Shown: positions 9,106 to 18,192 of the stretch, piece by piece
Layout: every line of letters starts with the position of its first letter
Numbering within the stretch: the first letter of the stretch is position 1
Assembly: GCF_900110075.1 (NCBI RefSeq)
Contig: NZ_FOCJ01000008.1
Coordinates: forward strand, 124,001-188,000
Length of the DNA: 64,000 nt
Source of the DNA: Paenibacillus sp. OV219
GTDB lineage: Bacteria; Bacillota; Bacilli; Paenibacillales; Paenibacillaceae
Direction of reading: 5' to 3'
Made by a program: the position numbers and the translations under genes
Notes under the pieces: generated by a model
The model's input: only the letters and a program-made list of their open reading frames with translations
What the model was told of the DNA's origin: nothing
Database searches by the model: none

Positions 9106-9495
9106 TTAACCGATTGCATACTCGCCTGCGCCGATCAGCGCAAGCCCGATTGCCACTGCGATCAAGATAACGTTGTATTCCATACCGTTCTGTGTAACCC
9201 AGAAGCCATTCTTACGATGTACCGAAATAATTGCGCCAAGCATCGTCAGTACGAGCAGCACCGCTGCCGGGACCATCCAAAAACCGAGGACGAACAGAAG
9301 ACCTCCAGCCAATTCAGCCAATCCTGCTAATAATGCGATCAATACGCCGGGCTTCAATCCGATGGAATCCATCCAGCTGCCGGTTCCCTTGAGCCCATAC
9401 CCGCCTAACCATCCGAACAGCTTCTGTACCCCGTGACCTGCAAATGTTAACCCAACAACAACGCGAATAATTAATAATCCTAATGCGATACTCAT
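9106..9495 (-). CDS. DoxX-family membrane protein (MhqP-like)
   Basis: A 129-residue four-helix membrane protein of the DoxX family (RVVVGLTFAGHGVQKLFGWLG near the start; loops with GLKPGVLIALLAGLAELAGG). DoxX members in Bacillus include MhqP and CatD, which accompany quinone-stress enzymes. It starts at ATG with GGAGAAATG-like spacing. The pirin gene follows 51 bp downstream with no terminator between them, so they are probably cotranscribed from a promoter carrying the operator at 9533. Confidence 0.85.
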   Translation of the reverse strand: MSIALGLLIIRVVVGLTFAGHGVQKLFGWLGGYGLKGTGSWMDSIGLKPGVLIALLAGLAELAGGLLFVLGFWMVPAAVLLVLTMLGAIISVHRKNGFWVTQNGMEYNVILIAVAIGLALIGAGEYAIG

Positions 9496-9532
9496 GATGA
9501 CATTTCTCCTTCATATATAATTAATAGTTTGA

Positions 9533-9550
9533 TTTCTTAAAGTTAAGATA
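9533..9550 (-). promoter_or_regulatory. MhqR-type operator upstream of doxX-pirin
   Basis: The plus strand reads TTTCTTAAAGTTAAGATA, an imperfect dyad (TTTCTT..AAGATA). It matches the complement of the site before the regulator gene (10081-10098) at 16 of 18 positions. It lies about 40 bases upstream of the doxX start, between regulator and target genes, as expected for MarR-type repression. Confidence 0.7.
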
Positions 9551-9586
9551 TTTGATTAAAGGAAGTCAGCGCACCAGTCTGATCGA

Positions 9587-10042
9587 CTAAGTGAAGCTGC
9601 TCTGTGCGGCAATGCCGAGCTTCTTCAGGAGATGAATCGCTTGCGTGCGTTCCTCTTCAGTTAATCCGCTCACGGCTTTGCCGATTGCTTCTTTATGAAG
9701 CGGAAAGACGGAATCGAGAAGGGCTGTGCCTTCTGCTGTAATCGCCGCGAAGATCACTCTACGGTCTGTAGGGCACGCCTTCCGCTGAGCTAATCCTTTG
9801 CCAGCAAGCTTGTCGATAACGTAGGTAATATTACCGCTAGTCATTAAGATCTTCTCGCCGATCTGCTGAAGCGGCTGCTCGCCCTTATGATAGAGAAGCT
9901 CGAGGACAGCGAACTCAGTCGGATTGAGGCCATGCTTGCGAATATCTTGATGGACGTGGGCGGTGACCCACTGACTTGCCCGGGACAGAACGACGAATAA
10001 TTGAAGTTCGTTGTTTGTTTGCTGTTCGATCTGTTCACTCAT
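9587..10042 (-). CDS. mhqR: MarR-family repressor, close to MhqR
   Basis: A 151-residue winged-helix MarR protein. The stretches LQLFVVLSRA, GLNPTEFAVLELLYHKG, PLQQIGEKIL and PTDRRV are, from memory, nearly those of Bacillus subtilis MhqR (YkvE), the repressor of the mhq genes induced by methyl-hydroquinone and catechol. No redox-active cysteine of the OhrR or YodB kind is near the N-terminus; the one Cys (KACPTDR) sits in the wing region. It starts at ATG with GAGGTGAG upstream. The gene is upstream of and codirectional with doxX and pirin and has a palindromic operator in its own promoter, so autoregulation is likely. Confidence 0.85.
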   Translation of the reverse strand: MSEQIEQQTNNELQLFVVLSRASQWVTAHVHQDIRKHGLNPTEFAVLELLYHKGEQPLQQIGEKILMTSGNITYVIDKLAGKGLAQRKACPTDRRVIFAAITAEGTALLDSVFPLHKEAIGKAVSGLTEEERTQAIHLLKKLGIAAQSSFT

Positions 10043-10080
10043 CTTCCGCTCACCTCGCTTGCTGTAATCTCAATATCAAA

Positions 10081-10098
10081 TATCTTAACTTAAAGATA
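10081..10098 (-). promoter_or_regulatory. MhqR-type operator upstream of the regulator's own gene
   Basis: The plus strand reads TATCTTAACTTAAAGATA, with perfect 6-bp arms TATCTT/AAGATA. It lies about 40 bases upstream of the regulator start. Its complement matches the doxX site at 16 of 18 positions, which supports one regulator acting at both. Confidence 0.7.
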
Positions 10099-10199
10099 AA
10101 TGAATTTGAACCAATTGTCAAGCGTCAGTTATTGAAAAAGGGCAGAAGCTTTATCCACCCTTTAATGCAATGGTTAAAGTCTGCCCGAATGTGTATGAA

Positions 10200-12005
10200 T
10201 TATTTCTCTTTGGTATAGGAAATCTTCGTCTTCGCGCTCTCAGCGAGTGCAGCTGGTTTCACGGTTACGTATACATAGCTTGCATTTGCTCCAAGCTGTT
10301 TCACGCTAATCACTGTTGACTTCTTGCCTTGTGCAACTGGTTGAGAAGTTGCAAGCAGTGAGCCTTTGCTGTTGTAAACTTTAATGATATCGCCCTTGTT
10401 AAGGCCATTCACTGTTACAGAGTCTGCTGATCCTTTACGATTAGCGATTTGAACTTGTGTCGTCTTCAGTGGCAATGCAGCAGCGATTAGCTGAAGTTTA
10501 TATGGAACTCCGCTTGTAGCGTAAGTATAGGTATCCCCCGAAACTCGGACGTAGTATACCCCTGGCTGTACTACAATCGGTTGTTTCAAATCCACATTTA
10601 TGGAATTGCCGCGACCATCATAAAGTTGAACATAATAACTATGTGATAGTTCAGCTGCAACAAGGAGCTGTGGCCGGATGGCTGCCTTCACTGAAACTCG
10701 GAAAGCATAGTAGTCTGAATCGCTATTTGTCTGCAATGCGCCTTCATAAGCTTTGTTCATATTAGCGTTCGTTGCTGTGGAAAGTTGATCATTCGACTCT
10801 AATTCGTTTTCAGTGCCTTGTTTGTAATTTACAGCTAAATAGTATGTCGCTTTTGCTTCTCCGTATGAGTAAGAGTCAGCATAAACCCGTAGATAATAAT
10901 CACCGGCAGGAAGACCGATATAAGTAACGCTGTTGCCCTTAGCGAGTTGACTATTGTCGGTATATCCGCTCCAACTATATGCATTACCTGAACCGTCATA
11001 AAGCTGGTAATACCATCTCTTGCCGCTAATATTGCGAAGGGAGATACCAACCCGGCCGCTCTTATCCAGATGCAGCTTGTAGTAGTCTGTGTCATTATAA
11101 TATTGAAGCTGTGCTGTGTAATCTTTATTTAGAGCAATCGTTGTCGCGGAGCTCAGTGTGTTGTTGTTCTCTTTCTCATAGGTGGTACCTTCATTGTAAG
11201 CTACAGTGAAATTATAAGGAACATCAACTGTGGAATAATCATAACTATCACCATAGACCTTCAAATAATACTCTCCAGCTGGTAGTCCGACTTGAGTTAC
11301 AGTATCACCTTTAGCGAGCTCGCTGTTATCTGTGGAATCGTACCATGCCATTGGGTTGCCATCTGCATCCACTAACTGATAGTACCAACGGCTGCCGCTC
11401 AGGTTAGGAATTTTAATAGAAATAAGTCCGTCCTTTGGCGTAGTGAATTTATAAAAGTCAACATCTCCATAGTATTGCAGCATGCTGGAATACTTCTTAT
11501 TGAGAGCTATGGATGTTGCCGCTGTCAGTTTGTTATTCCGTTCTTGTTCATACGTATCGCCAGAAACGAACTTTAGCTGGAATTCGTAGGGCTCATTTGA
11601 CGAATATGAATTGCTGCTTACTTTGAGATAATATGTACCTGCTGACAATCCAACCGGTGTTTCAGAGTAACCTTTAGCAAGCTCGCTGCCTGTTGTTGAC
11701 TTGTACCAATCGTAGCTGTTCCCCTCTGCGTCGAAGAGTTGATAATACCATGTAACACCACTGACATTTTTCATCGAGATCGTAACTTGGCCTGGTTTAT
11801 CGAGCACGAACTTGTAGTAATCGACATCATTGTACGTGGTTAGCGTACTCGTCATAACGGAATTGGTTTGGATGGATACGGCTGTGCTCAAAGAATCGCC
11901 AATGTCCTCCATCGCCTTCACTTGAGTGGGGCTTACATTGAGTAATAGTGCAACGGCTATTACGGCTGCGAAAAAACTGCGAACAATGGATGATGATGTA
12001 CTCAC
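10200..12005 (-). CDS. Secreted protein of four PPC-like beta-sandwich repeats, no catalytic domain
   Basis: A 601-residue exported protein. Residues 1-31 form a signal peptide (hydrophobic FFAAVIAVALLLNV, cleavage near VKA-ME). Four repeats of about 115-120 residues follow, each with the bacterial pre-peptidase C-terminal pattern: DxDYYKF, a WYYQLxDxxGN strand in the first three, GLxAGxYYLKV, then PYxFxL. The fourth (from about residue 405) is more diverged. The last about 80 residues (VTVNGLNKGDIIKVYNSKG) look like another small beta domain. No peptidase, lectin or anchoring motif is visible. It starts at GTG with AAGGAG eight bases upstream. PPC domains normally sit at the end of secreted proteases, so a freestanding array may act as a surface or matrix-binding protein. 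It is monocistronic. Confidence 0.8.
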   Translation of the reverse strand: MSTSSSIVRSFFAAVIAVALLLNVSPTQVKAMEDIGDSLSTAVSIQTNSVMTSTLTTYNDVDYYKFVLDKPGQVTISMKNVSGVTWYYQLFDAEGNSYDWYKSTTGSELAKGYSETPVGLSAGTYYLKVSSNSYSSNEPYEFQLKFVSGDTYEQERNNKLTAATSIALNKKYSSMLQYYGDVDFYKFTTPKDGLISIKIPNLSGSRWYYQLVDADGNPMAWYDSTDNSELAKGDTVTQVGLPAGEYYLKVYGDSYDYSTVDVPYNFTVAYNEGTTYEKENNNTLSSATTIALNKDYTAQLQYYNDTDYYKLHLDKSGRVGISLRNISGKRWYYQLYDGSGNAYSWSGYTDNSQLAKGNSVTYIGLPAGDYYLRVYADSYSYGEAKATYYLAVNYKQGTENELESNDQLSTATNANMNKAYEGALQTNSDSDYYAFRVSVKAAIRPQLLVAAELSHSYYVQLYDGRGNSINVDLKQPIVVQPGVYYVRVSGDTYTYATSGVPYKLQLIAAALPLKTTQVQIANRKGSADSVTVNGLNKGDIIKVYNSKGSLLATSQPVAQGKKSTVISVKQLGANASYVYVTVKPAALAESAKTKISYTKEK

Positions 12006-12140
12006 TAAAACACTCCTTAATATGAGGTTAATACGGACGAGGAGAATTATACTACGGAGGGAATGGCAAATCTATAAAAAACTGTGACATATTTCCTGGT
12101 TTTTACACTAACGAGTTGATATGTATTAAATGAAGAAAAA

Positions 12141-12169
12141 GGCTGAAGCGCCAATCTTGCGCTTCAGCC
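12141..12169 (-). terminator. Intrinsic terminator of the spore lipoprotein gene
   Basis: A perfect 11-bp stem GGCTGAAGCGC / GCGCTTCAGCC with a 7-base loop. Read on the minus strand it is followed by TTTTTCTTC, right after the stop of the gene ending at 12176. Confidence 0.85.
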
Positions 12170-12175
12170 TATACT

Positions 12176-12910
12176 TTATGTGTGATTTTTAGCACGCTGC
12201 TGCTGAACGTTAAGTGGTTCTGGAACTTCGTCACCGCCAGCAAACTGATGTTTAACAAGCTTATTAAAGGAAGAGAACCAAGGCGTAAGGGAATGTCCGG
12301 CCCACGCTTCCTGAGCGTATTGAATGAGATGGTTGTTGAATTCTTTGTTCGCCGAGATGTGCACTTCCTGTACGGCAGGCGCCAGACGGCGGACATGAAC
12401 GGCGATTGTCTGCTTCAGCTCGCCAGAGATCTGATTGTGATCATTAATGGAAAGCGCAGAGTTATATGGTGTAACCATACGCTGGTTATTCCAATACGGG
12501 CTACCATTCTCTACATTATATACGCCCTGAGTCGAGCCTGAATTGTTCTGCTCTCTTGGGCCGCCGCTCTTCCGGGTACCGGTTGCGGTCCAGTCTGTCG
12601 TAATCGCGATGTACGCATTCTTATCTGTAAGAAAAACAAGCGCGCCGGCTACTCCGTTAATGCTCGATACATCGCTTGAAATAAGCGAGCTGTACTCAAA
12701 CCAGTGGTTATCATGCTGTCCGGGCAATCCGCTCATTGTGCCGTACATGCGGCTGCCAAGCATTTTCGGGTCGCCTTTCTGCTTTGTGCCATAGTCGAAG
12801 GTGCTGTTCTGGACACGGCGTTCATAATTACAGCCGCTTAAAGTGAGTCCGAGCACGGTAACTGAGGCAATCAGGATGAGAAAAGAACGATAAGCTTCAC
12901 GCTTTTTCAT
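12176..12910 (-). CDS. YhcN/YlaJ-type sporulation lipoprotein
   Basis: A 244-residue lipoprotein. The N-terminus MKKREAYRSFLILIASVTVLG is followed by a lipobox ending in LSGC at about C27. The body has the YhcN/YlaJ-like core with VAGALVFLTDKNAYIAI, then a region with many Asn, Gln and Gly, and a later helix-rich stretch (LKQTIAVHVRRLAPAVQEVHIS) that resembles the part of YhcN/YlaJ related to short BON-like folds. Such proteins are made during sporulation and found in the spore inner membrane or needed for germination. The ATG follows AGGAGCTACC. This is one of the main hints of a spore former. Its promoter lies within 12911-13118, but I could not assign a sigma-G-type box with confidence. 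Confidence 0.72.
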   Translation of the reverse strand: MKKREAYRSFLILIASVTVLGLTLSGCNYERRVQNSTFDYGTKQKGDPKMLGSRMYGTMSGLPGQHDNHWFEYSSLISSDVSSINGVAGALVFLTDKNAYIAITTDWTATGTRKSGGPREQNNSGSTQGVYNVENGSPYWNNQRMVTPYNSALSINDHNQISGELKQTIAVHVRRLAPAVQEVHISANKEFNNHLIQYAQEAWAGHSLTPWFSSFNKLVKHQFAGGDEVPEPLNVQQQRAKNHT

Positions 12911-13118
12911 TAAGGGTAGCTCCTTTCATAAACCTATGTTTAGAATGGGCCCGAAAGAAGCAAATATGCATGCTGTTTCAATACATAAAGAACCATGGTT
13001 TTTGCACACAATGTAGGATAGACATGGAGGCTTCAACCTATCGAATGGCAAGTGGAAAAATCGAAAAAAACGGCGAGTTTACTGGTATGAGAACAATTTG
13101 TGAACACTGCTGGGAAGA

Positions 13119-13147
13119 TTGACAAATAGCACCTCCAACTTTATATT
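13119..13147 (+). promoter_or_regulatory. Sigma-A promoter of the cta operon
   Basis: TTGACA at 13119-13124 and TATATT at 13142-13147 are separated by 17 bases, a near-consensus sigma-A promoter. It would start a leader of about 105 bases before ctaC. The rest of the 350-bp gap (12911-13261) holds the divergent promoter of the spore lipoprotein and no convincing gene. Confidence 0.8.
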
Positions 13148-13261
13148 AAATAAAGTGATTAGATTGCGGAAGTTGTCTAACATCTTGGATTTCACGCAGC
13201 ACAGCCGCTTTTTGCGCCATCATTACGGCAGCTGCGAAAACGTAAAAAGTGGGGTTGATTG

Positions 13262-14305
13262 ATGATGAATCGGTGGCACGTTCTAAAACGGCTTATGCCG
13301 CTTCTTGTCGGAATGGTGTTGCTGCTGTCAGCATGTGGACGAGCAGACTTATCTACACTTAGACCGCAAGGGCCGGTAGCCGAAGAACAGTTTGGACTAA
13401 TGAAATTAACGATCATGATCATGGTTCTGGTCGTTCTGGTTGTGTTTGCAATTGCAGTATACGTTATTATTCGTTTCCGCCGTCGTCCAGGTGATAAGAC
13501 GATCCCTGTACAAGTGGAAGGAAACCACAAACTCGAGATTATTTGGACAGTTATCCCGATTGTCCTTCTGATCATTCTTGGTGTGCCAACAGTTAAGTCT
13601 GTATTCGGACTTGCGAAGGACTACACACATGACTCGAAAGCCATTCAAATTCACGTAACAGCTCACCAATATTGGTGGGAATTCGAATACCCTAATCTGG
13701 GAGTGAAGACAGCACAAGAGCTGATTATTCCGAATGATGCGGTTATCTCGGTTGCTGCGAAGACAGCAGACGTGCTTCACTCGTTCTGGATTCCTTCGCT
13801 GGCTGGTAAAACAGATACAAACCCAGGCGGCAACGTGAACACCATGTACTTCGAAGCGCCTAAGACAGGCGTATACCTCGGTAAATGTGCTGAGCTTTGT
13901 GGACCATCTCACTCCTTGATGGATTTCAAAGTTAAAGTTGTTGACCGTGCATCCTTTGACCGTTGGGTAGCGGCAATGAAGAACCCCGTTCAGCTTCCGG
14001 ACAACCAACAGGTTGCTGACCTTCTCAATAAACAATGCTTGTCTTGCCACGCGATCGGCGACAAAGGCGTACAGCTGTATCCGAACCTGACAGGTATCGG
14101 TAGCCGTCAAGCTGTTGCAGGTATTCTCGTGAATACAGACAAACCGGAATATAAGAACGAAGGCTCTGTTGAGGACAACCTGAAGAGATGGATCAAGGAT
14201 CCTCAAAAAGTGAAACCAGGCACGCTCATGCCGAAGGTTGACCTGACTGACGATCAGATTGATGCCATCGCGAAGTACTTGGCAGGCTTGAAGCTAGAAT
14301 ATTAA
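13262..14305 (+). CDS. ctaC: Cytochrome caa3 oxidase subunit II with fused cytochrome c
   Basis: About 347 residues from the ATG at 13262 (a TTG lies just before it). It is a lipoprotein: the signal helix ends LLLSAC with the acylated Cys at about 25. Two membrane helices follow, then the CuA domain with C209-A-E-L-C213, H217 and M220 (CAELCGPSHSLM) and the aromatic QYWWEFEYP electron-entry patch. The C-terminal about 90 residues are a class I cytochrome c with C259-L-S-C262-H263 and a later Met ligand (TLMPKV). The fused cytochrome marks a caa3-type enzyme that takes electrons from cytochrome c on the outer face. First gene of ctaCDEFG; ctaD follows closely. Confidence 0.97.
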   Translation: MMNRWHVLKRLMPLLVGMVLLLSACGRADLSTLRPQGPVAEEQFGLMKLTIMIMVLVVLVVFAIAVYVIIRFRRRPGDKTIPVQVEGNHKLEIIWTVIPIVLLIILGVPTVKSVFGLAKDYTHDSKAIQIHVTAHQYWWEFEYPNLGVKTAQELIIPNDAVISVAAKTADVLHSFWIPSLAGKTDTNPGGNVNTMYFEAPKTGVYLGKCAELCGPSHSLMDFKVKVVDRASFDRWVAAMKNPVQLPDNQQVADLLNKQCLSCHAIGDKGVQLYPNLTGIGSRQAVAGILVNTDKPEYKNEGSVEDNLKRWIKDPQKVKPGTLMPKVDLTDDQIDAIAKYLAGLKLEY

Positions 14306-14333
14306 TACTTATGGAATGAAGGAGGTACCTACT

Positions 14334-16226
14334 TTGGCTCACGGACATAAGGTGAAACGGTATAGCGGTCTGAAGGACTGGCTAACTACCGTAGACCATA
14401 AAAAAATCGGCATTCTGTACTTGCTGTCAGGCGGATTCTTCTTCTTGGTCGGCGGTTTGGAAGCACTCCTGATTCGGATTCAACTGTGGAAGCCGCTCAA
14501 CGATTTCGTTGCGGCACATACGTTCAACGAATTGTTGACGATGCACGGTACAACAATGATCTTCCTTGCGGCGATGCCGATCATCTTCGCATTAATGAAT
14601 GCGATCGTACCTTTGCAGATAGGTGCACGCGACGTAGCGTTCCCGTTCGTTAATGCGATTGGCTTCTGGACATTCTTCGCAGGCGGCGTCCTGCTGAATG
14701 TCAGCTGGTTCGCCGGCGGTGCGCCGGATGCGGGCTGGACAGCATACGCTCCGCTCTCGACATCGACGTACAGCTCGACACACGGCCTTGACTACTACGT
14801 AATTGGTCTTCAAATTGCCGGTATCGGTACGCTGGTCGGTGGTATTAACTTCTTGGCTACAATCATAAACATGCGTGCTCCTGGTATGAGCTTCATGCGT
14901 ATGCCGATGTTTACTTGGTCGGCGTTTATCACATCCGCTCTGATCTTGTTCGCTTTCCCGGCACTTACTGTTGGCTTGGTAGCGATGATGTTCGACCGTG
15001 TGTTCAGCGGGAACTTCTTCGAACCGACTAATGGCGGTAACGCGGTACTATGGGAGCATATCTTCTGGATTTTCGGACATCCTGAGGTTTATATCCTCAT
15101 CTTGCCGGCATTCGGTGTTATCTCCGAAGTTATTAGTACGTTCTCGCGTAAGCGGTTGTTCGGTTACAGCTCCATGGTCTTTGCAACTGTATTGATCGGT
15201 TTCCTTGGCTTCATGGTATGGGCGCATCACATGTTCACGACAGGTCTTGGACCAGTTGCGAACGCATTGTTCTCCATTGCAACGATGTTGATCGCTGTAC
15301 CAACAGGTATTAAGATCTTTAACTGGCTGTTCACGATGTGGGGCGGTTCGATCCGTTTCACAACAGCGAATCTCTTCGCTGTCGGCTTCGTTCCAACGTT
15401 CGTAATGGGCGGTGTAACGGGCGTTATGCTTGCAGCAGCTCCTGCTGACTTCCAGTATCACGATTCGTACTTCGTCGTTGCTCACTTCCACTACGTAATC
15501 GTTGGTGGTCTGATTCTGGGCTTGTTCGCTGGTCTTTACTACTGGTGGCCAAAAATGTTCGGTCGCATGCTGGATGAAACACTCGGCAAAATAAGCTTCT
15601 GGACATTCTTTATCGGCTTCCACTTGACGTTCTTCGTACAGCATTTCCTTGGTTTGATGGGTATGCCGCGCCGTGTTTGGACATACCTCGACGGTATGGG
15701 CTTTAACAACCTGAATATGATCAGTACAGTCGGTGCGATGACGATGGGTATTGGTACGCTCGTATTCTTGATCAACATCGTAGTAACATCGATGAAACCG
15801 CGCAACGCTGCAGGCGATCCATGGGAAGATGGTCGTACGTTGGAGTGGTCAATTCCTTCTCCTGCACCTGAGTACAACTTTGCACAAACTCCGCTCGTTC
15901 GCGGTTATGATGCATTCTGGAAAGAAAAGATGGAAGGCAAGAAAGAAATGGTTCCAGCTGAACCGCTTGGTCCAATTCATATGCCTTCACCTTCGATTCT
16001 ACCGTTCTTTATGTCGATCGGCTTGTTCATCGCAGGTCTTGGCTTCATGTATGCGAAAGGTGATTATGGCACAGGCGCATGGGCGTGGATATTGCACCAT
16101 CACATCATCGCCATGCTAGGCCTTGCAATTACGCTTGCATGTATGTTCCTTCGTTCTGTATTTGACGATCATGGCTTCCATATCGAAACGGATGAAATTC
16201 TTGGGGATAAGGGGGTTAAAGCATGA
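14334..16226 (+). CDS. ctaD: Cytochrome caa3 oxidase subunit I
   Basis: A 630-residue heme-copper oxidase catalytic subunit. The frame is open from an ATG at 14316, but a perfect GGAGGT at 14321 lies inside that extension, so the TTG at 14334 (MAHGHKVKRY) is the likely start. Seen are the low-spin heme ligand region TMHGTTMIF, the CuB and cross-linked Tyr motif HPEVYILILPAFG, WAHHMFTTG with two CuB histidines, and HFHYVIVGG with the heme a3 ligand. About 14 membrane helices are expected, as in Bacillus CtaD. It reduces O2 and pumps protons. It overlaps ctaE by four bases (ATGA), implying translational coupling. Confidence 0.97.
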   Translation: MAHGHKVKRYSGLKDWLTTVDHKKIGILYLLSGGFFFLVGGLEALLIRIQLWKPLNDFVAAHTFNELLTMHGTTMIFLAAMPIIFALMNAIVPLQIGARDVAFPFVNAIGFWTFFAGGVLLNVSWFAGGAPDAGWTAYAPLSTSTYSSTHGLDYYVIGLQIAGIGTLVGGINFLATIINMRAPGMSFMRMPMFTWSAFITSALILFAFPALTVGLVAMMFDRVFSGNFFEPTNGGNAVLWEHIFWIFGHPEVYILILPAFGVISEVISTFSRKRLFGYSSMVFATVLIGFLGFMVWAHHMFTTGLGPVANALFSIATMLIAVPTGIKIFNWLFTMWGGSIRFTTANLFAVGFVPTFVMGGVTGVMLAAAPADFQYHDSYFVVAHFHYVIVGGLILGLFAGLYYWWPKMFGRMLDETLGKISFWTFFIGFHLTFFVQHFLGLMGMPRRVWTYLDGMGFNNLNMISTVGAMTMGIGTLVFLINIVVTSMKPRNAAGDPWEDGRTLEWSIPSPAPEYNFAQTPLVRGYDAFWKEKMEGKKEMVPAEPLGPIHMPSPSILPFFMSIGLFIAGLGFMYAKGDYGTGAWAWILHHHIIAMLGLAITLACMFLRSVFDDHGFHIETDEILGDKGVKA

Positions 16227-16843
16227 GCGGACACGCACACGTAGACGGACAACTCCCTCACGAACCGGAAAAAGCAACTTTAGAGGGTCGTAATAAGGTA
16301 CTTGGTTTCTGGCTGTTCCTTGGTGGTGAAACGGTATTGTTCGGAACGCTGTTCTCAGCGTTCCTCGCTCTCCGCCATCAAGTTGGCGACGGTAACCCGA
16401 CGGCGAATGAGCTGTTCGAGCTTCCGACTGTAGCACTTGCAACGTTCATCCTGTTAACTTCCTCGCTCACGAGCGTATTCGCGATTCAGTCGATGCATAC
16501 GAACCGCGTGAAGTCGATGATCAACTGGCTGATCATTACAGTAATCTTCGGTCTTGCGTTCCTTGGCCTGGAGATTTATGAGTTCACTAACTATGTCCAT
16601 GAAGGACATAAGTTCTCCACTAGCGCATTCAGTACATCGTTCTATACACTTGTTGGCTTCCACGGCGCCCACGTATTGTTCGGGGTACTCTGGATCTCGA
16701 TCTTGATCGCTCAAGTGTTCAAGAAAGGTCTGAATGTCGTTACTGCTCCTAAGATATATGTGGCTGGTATGTACTGGCACTTTATCGACGTCGTGTGGGT
16801 ATTCATCTTCACCGTCGTTTACTTGATGGGAAAGGTGGGCTAA
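16223..16843 (+). CDS. ctaE: Cytochrome caa3 oxidase subunit III
   Basis: A 206-residue membrane protein with about five helices. The stretches LGFWLFLGGETVLFGTLFSAF, FYTLVGFHGAHVLFG and YWHFIDVVWVFIFTVVYL are the standard subunit III pattern of Bacillus-type oxidases. It stabilises subunit I and its proton uptake. The start overlaps the ctaD stop by four bases, and only three bases separate its stop from ctaF. A His-rich N-terminus (SGHAHVDGQLPHEPEK) precedes the first helix. Confidence 0.95.
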   Translation: MSGHAHVDGQLPHEPEKATLEGRNKVLGFWLFLGGETVLFGTLFSAFLALRHQVGDGNPTANELFELPTVALATFILLTSSLTSVFAIQSMHTNRVKSMINWLIITVIFGLAFLGLEIYEFTNYVHEGHKFSTSAFSTSFYTLVGFHGAHVLFGVLWISILIAQVFKKGLNVVTAPKIYVAGMYWHFIDVVWVFIFTVVYLMGKVG

Positions 16844-16846
16844 CGA

Positions 16847-17164
16847 ATGGCTGGTCAACAACATTCTGCTGCCGAAGAGAACAAACGCCATAAGCACGAA
16901 GGTCCTAAGAAACATATTATCGCGTTTATTTTCTCGATCTTGCTGACAATCATTGCGTTCGCAATGGTAGCTGCAGGTGAAATTAACACTACGTTTATCT
17001 ACATCATGCTCGTTGCGATGGCGCTCATTCAAGTTTTCATTCAAATGGGCTTCTGGATGCACATGAAAGATCGCGGACATGTATTCCCGCTCATAGGTAT
17101 TCTTGGTGGAGTATTCGTCGTATTCACAATTGTCATCATGGCCTCCTACTGGGCTTGGTGGTAA
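16847..17164 (+). CDS. ctaF: Cytochrome caa3 oxidase subunit IV
   Basis: A 105-residue protein with a charged N-terminus and three membrane helices (HIIAFIFSILLTIIAFAMV, FIYIMLVAMALIQVFIQ, LIGILGGVFVVFTIVIMA), matching the small cytochrome C oxidase subunit IV/COX4_pro family. It lies three bases after ctaE and is the last structural subunit of the complex. Confidence 0.93.
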   Translation: MAGQQHSAAEENKRHKHEGPKKHIIAFIFSILLTIIAFAMVAAGEINTTFIYIMLVAMALIQVFIQMGFWMHMKDRGHVFPLIGILGGVFVVFTIVIMASYWAWW

Positions 17165-17249
17165 TACAGTCTTAAATTGAAGAGAGGGAGGTCCTTGCTG
17201 GCCCCCTCTTTTGCTGTAAATGAGTGTGTTTGTGGAAAGGGGTACCATT

Positions 17250-18149
17250 ATGCTCGGATTGCAATATTTCAGTTTTGACGCGCTATGGAGCCCATGGTTT
17301 TTCTTCTTTATGACAGCATTAGTCATACTCTATTTCTACTTAGCTGGACCTTGGAAGGAAAAGCATGCACCGGAGGCACCGCCAGTTACCGTGATTCAGA
17401 AGACGTTGTTCGTATCGGGGATGGTGCTCTACTATTTGGTGCAGGGCGGGCCTTTTGAATTGCTTGGACATCTTATGTTTGCGTTCCATATGATCGATAT
17501 GTCGGTTTCATATTTAGTGGTACCGCCGATCATTATGTTCAGTATCCCTGCGTTTTTATGGAGGGCCATGTTCTCCGCGCCATTCTGGAAACGGTTCAGT
17601 TGGGCGACGCATCCGATTTTTGCGCTAATTGTATTTAATGTATTGTTCTCGCTCTATCATTTGCCAGTCGTGCATGACTACGTGATGATTCATTTTGCAG
17701 TACATCGGATTTACTATCTCGTTCTATTAGCGACAGCATTCTTGATGTGGTGGCAGATCACTTGCCCGATCCCGGAATGGAACCGACTTAGCGATGTACG
17801 CAAAATGGCTTATATCTTCGCAAGCGGCATGCTGCTCACGCCTGCTTGTGCGCTTATTATTTTCAACGATACGCCGATGTATGCTACGTATAATGACCCA
17901 GAGGTTTGGGCGAAGGCGATGGGCTACTGTGTCTCCGGTGATCCGGCTTCACTACTTGCTTCCTTTAAAGGTCCAGCTTTCTTCAATCTCATGTCTCCTG
18001 CTGAAGATCAGCAGCTTGGCGGTATCATTATGAAGCTTGTACAAGAAGTGATGTATGGTGTTATTCTCGCCTACGTCTTCTTCCATTGGTATAGGAGAGA
18101 GCATGCCGATTCTGACGATCCGTTGCCAGAGCATGGCGCGTTCAATTAG
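17250..18149 (+). CDS. ctaG: Cytochrome c oxidase assembly factor CtaG
   Basis: A 299-residue protein with about seven membrane helices, of the Bacillus CtaG (DUF1404-type caa3 assembly) family. HLMFAFHMIDMSVSYLVVPPI, the His pairs in LYHLPVVHDYVM, and the C-terminal HWYRREHADSDDPLPE segment are typical. It is required for forming active caa3, probably by copper delivery to CuB. An ATG at 17220 gives a longer frame, but GAAAGGGG before 17250 (MLGLQYFSF) fits better. About 85 bp separates it from ctaF and contains an AGAGGGAGG...CCCCCTCTT hairpin that could partly attenuate transcription. Confidence 0.92.
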   Translation: MLGLQYFSFDALWSPWFFFFMTALVILYFYLAGPWKEKHAPEAPPVTVIQKTLFVSGMVLYYLVQGGPFELLGHLMFAFHMIDMSVSYLVVPPIIMFSIPAFLWRAMFSAPFWKRFSWATHPIFALIVFNVLFSLYHLPVVHDYVMIHFAVHRIYYLVLLATAFLMWWQITCPIPEWNRLSDVRKMAYIFASGMLLTPACALIIFNDTPMYATYNDPEVWAKAMGYCVSGDPASLLASFKGPAFFNLMSPAEDQQLGGIIMKLVQEVMYGVILAYVFFHWYRREHADSDDPLPEHGAFN

Positions 18150-18192
18150 TCGGAAACGATTCATATTTATAGAGGAATGGACGGGATGATGT

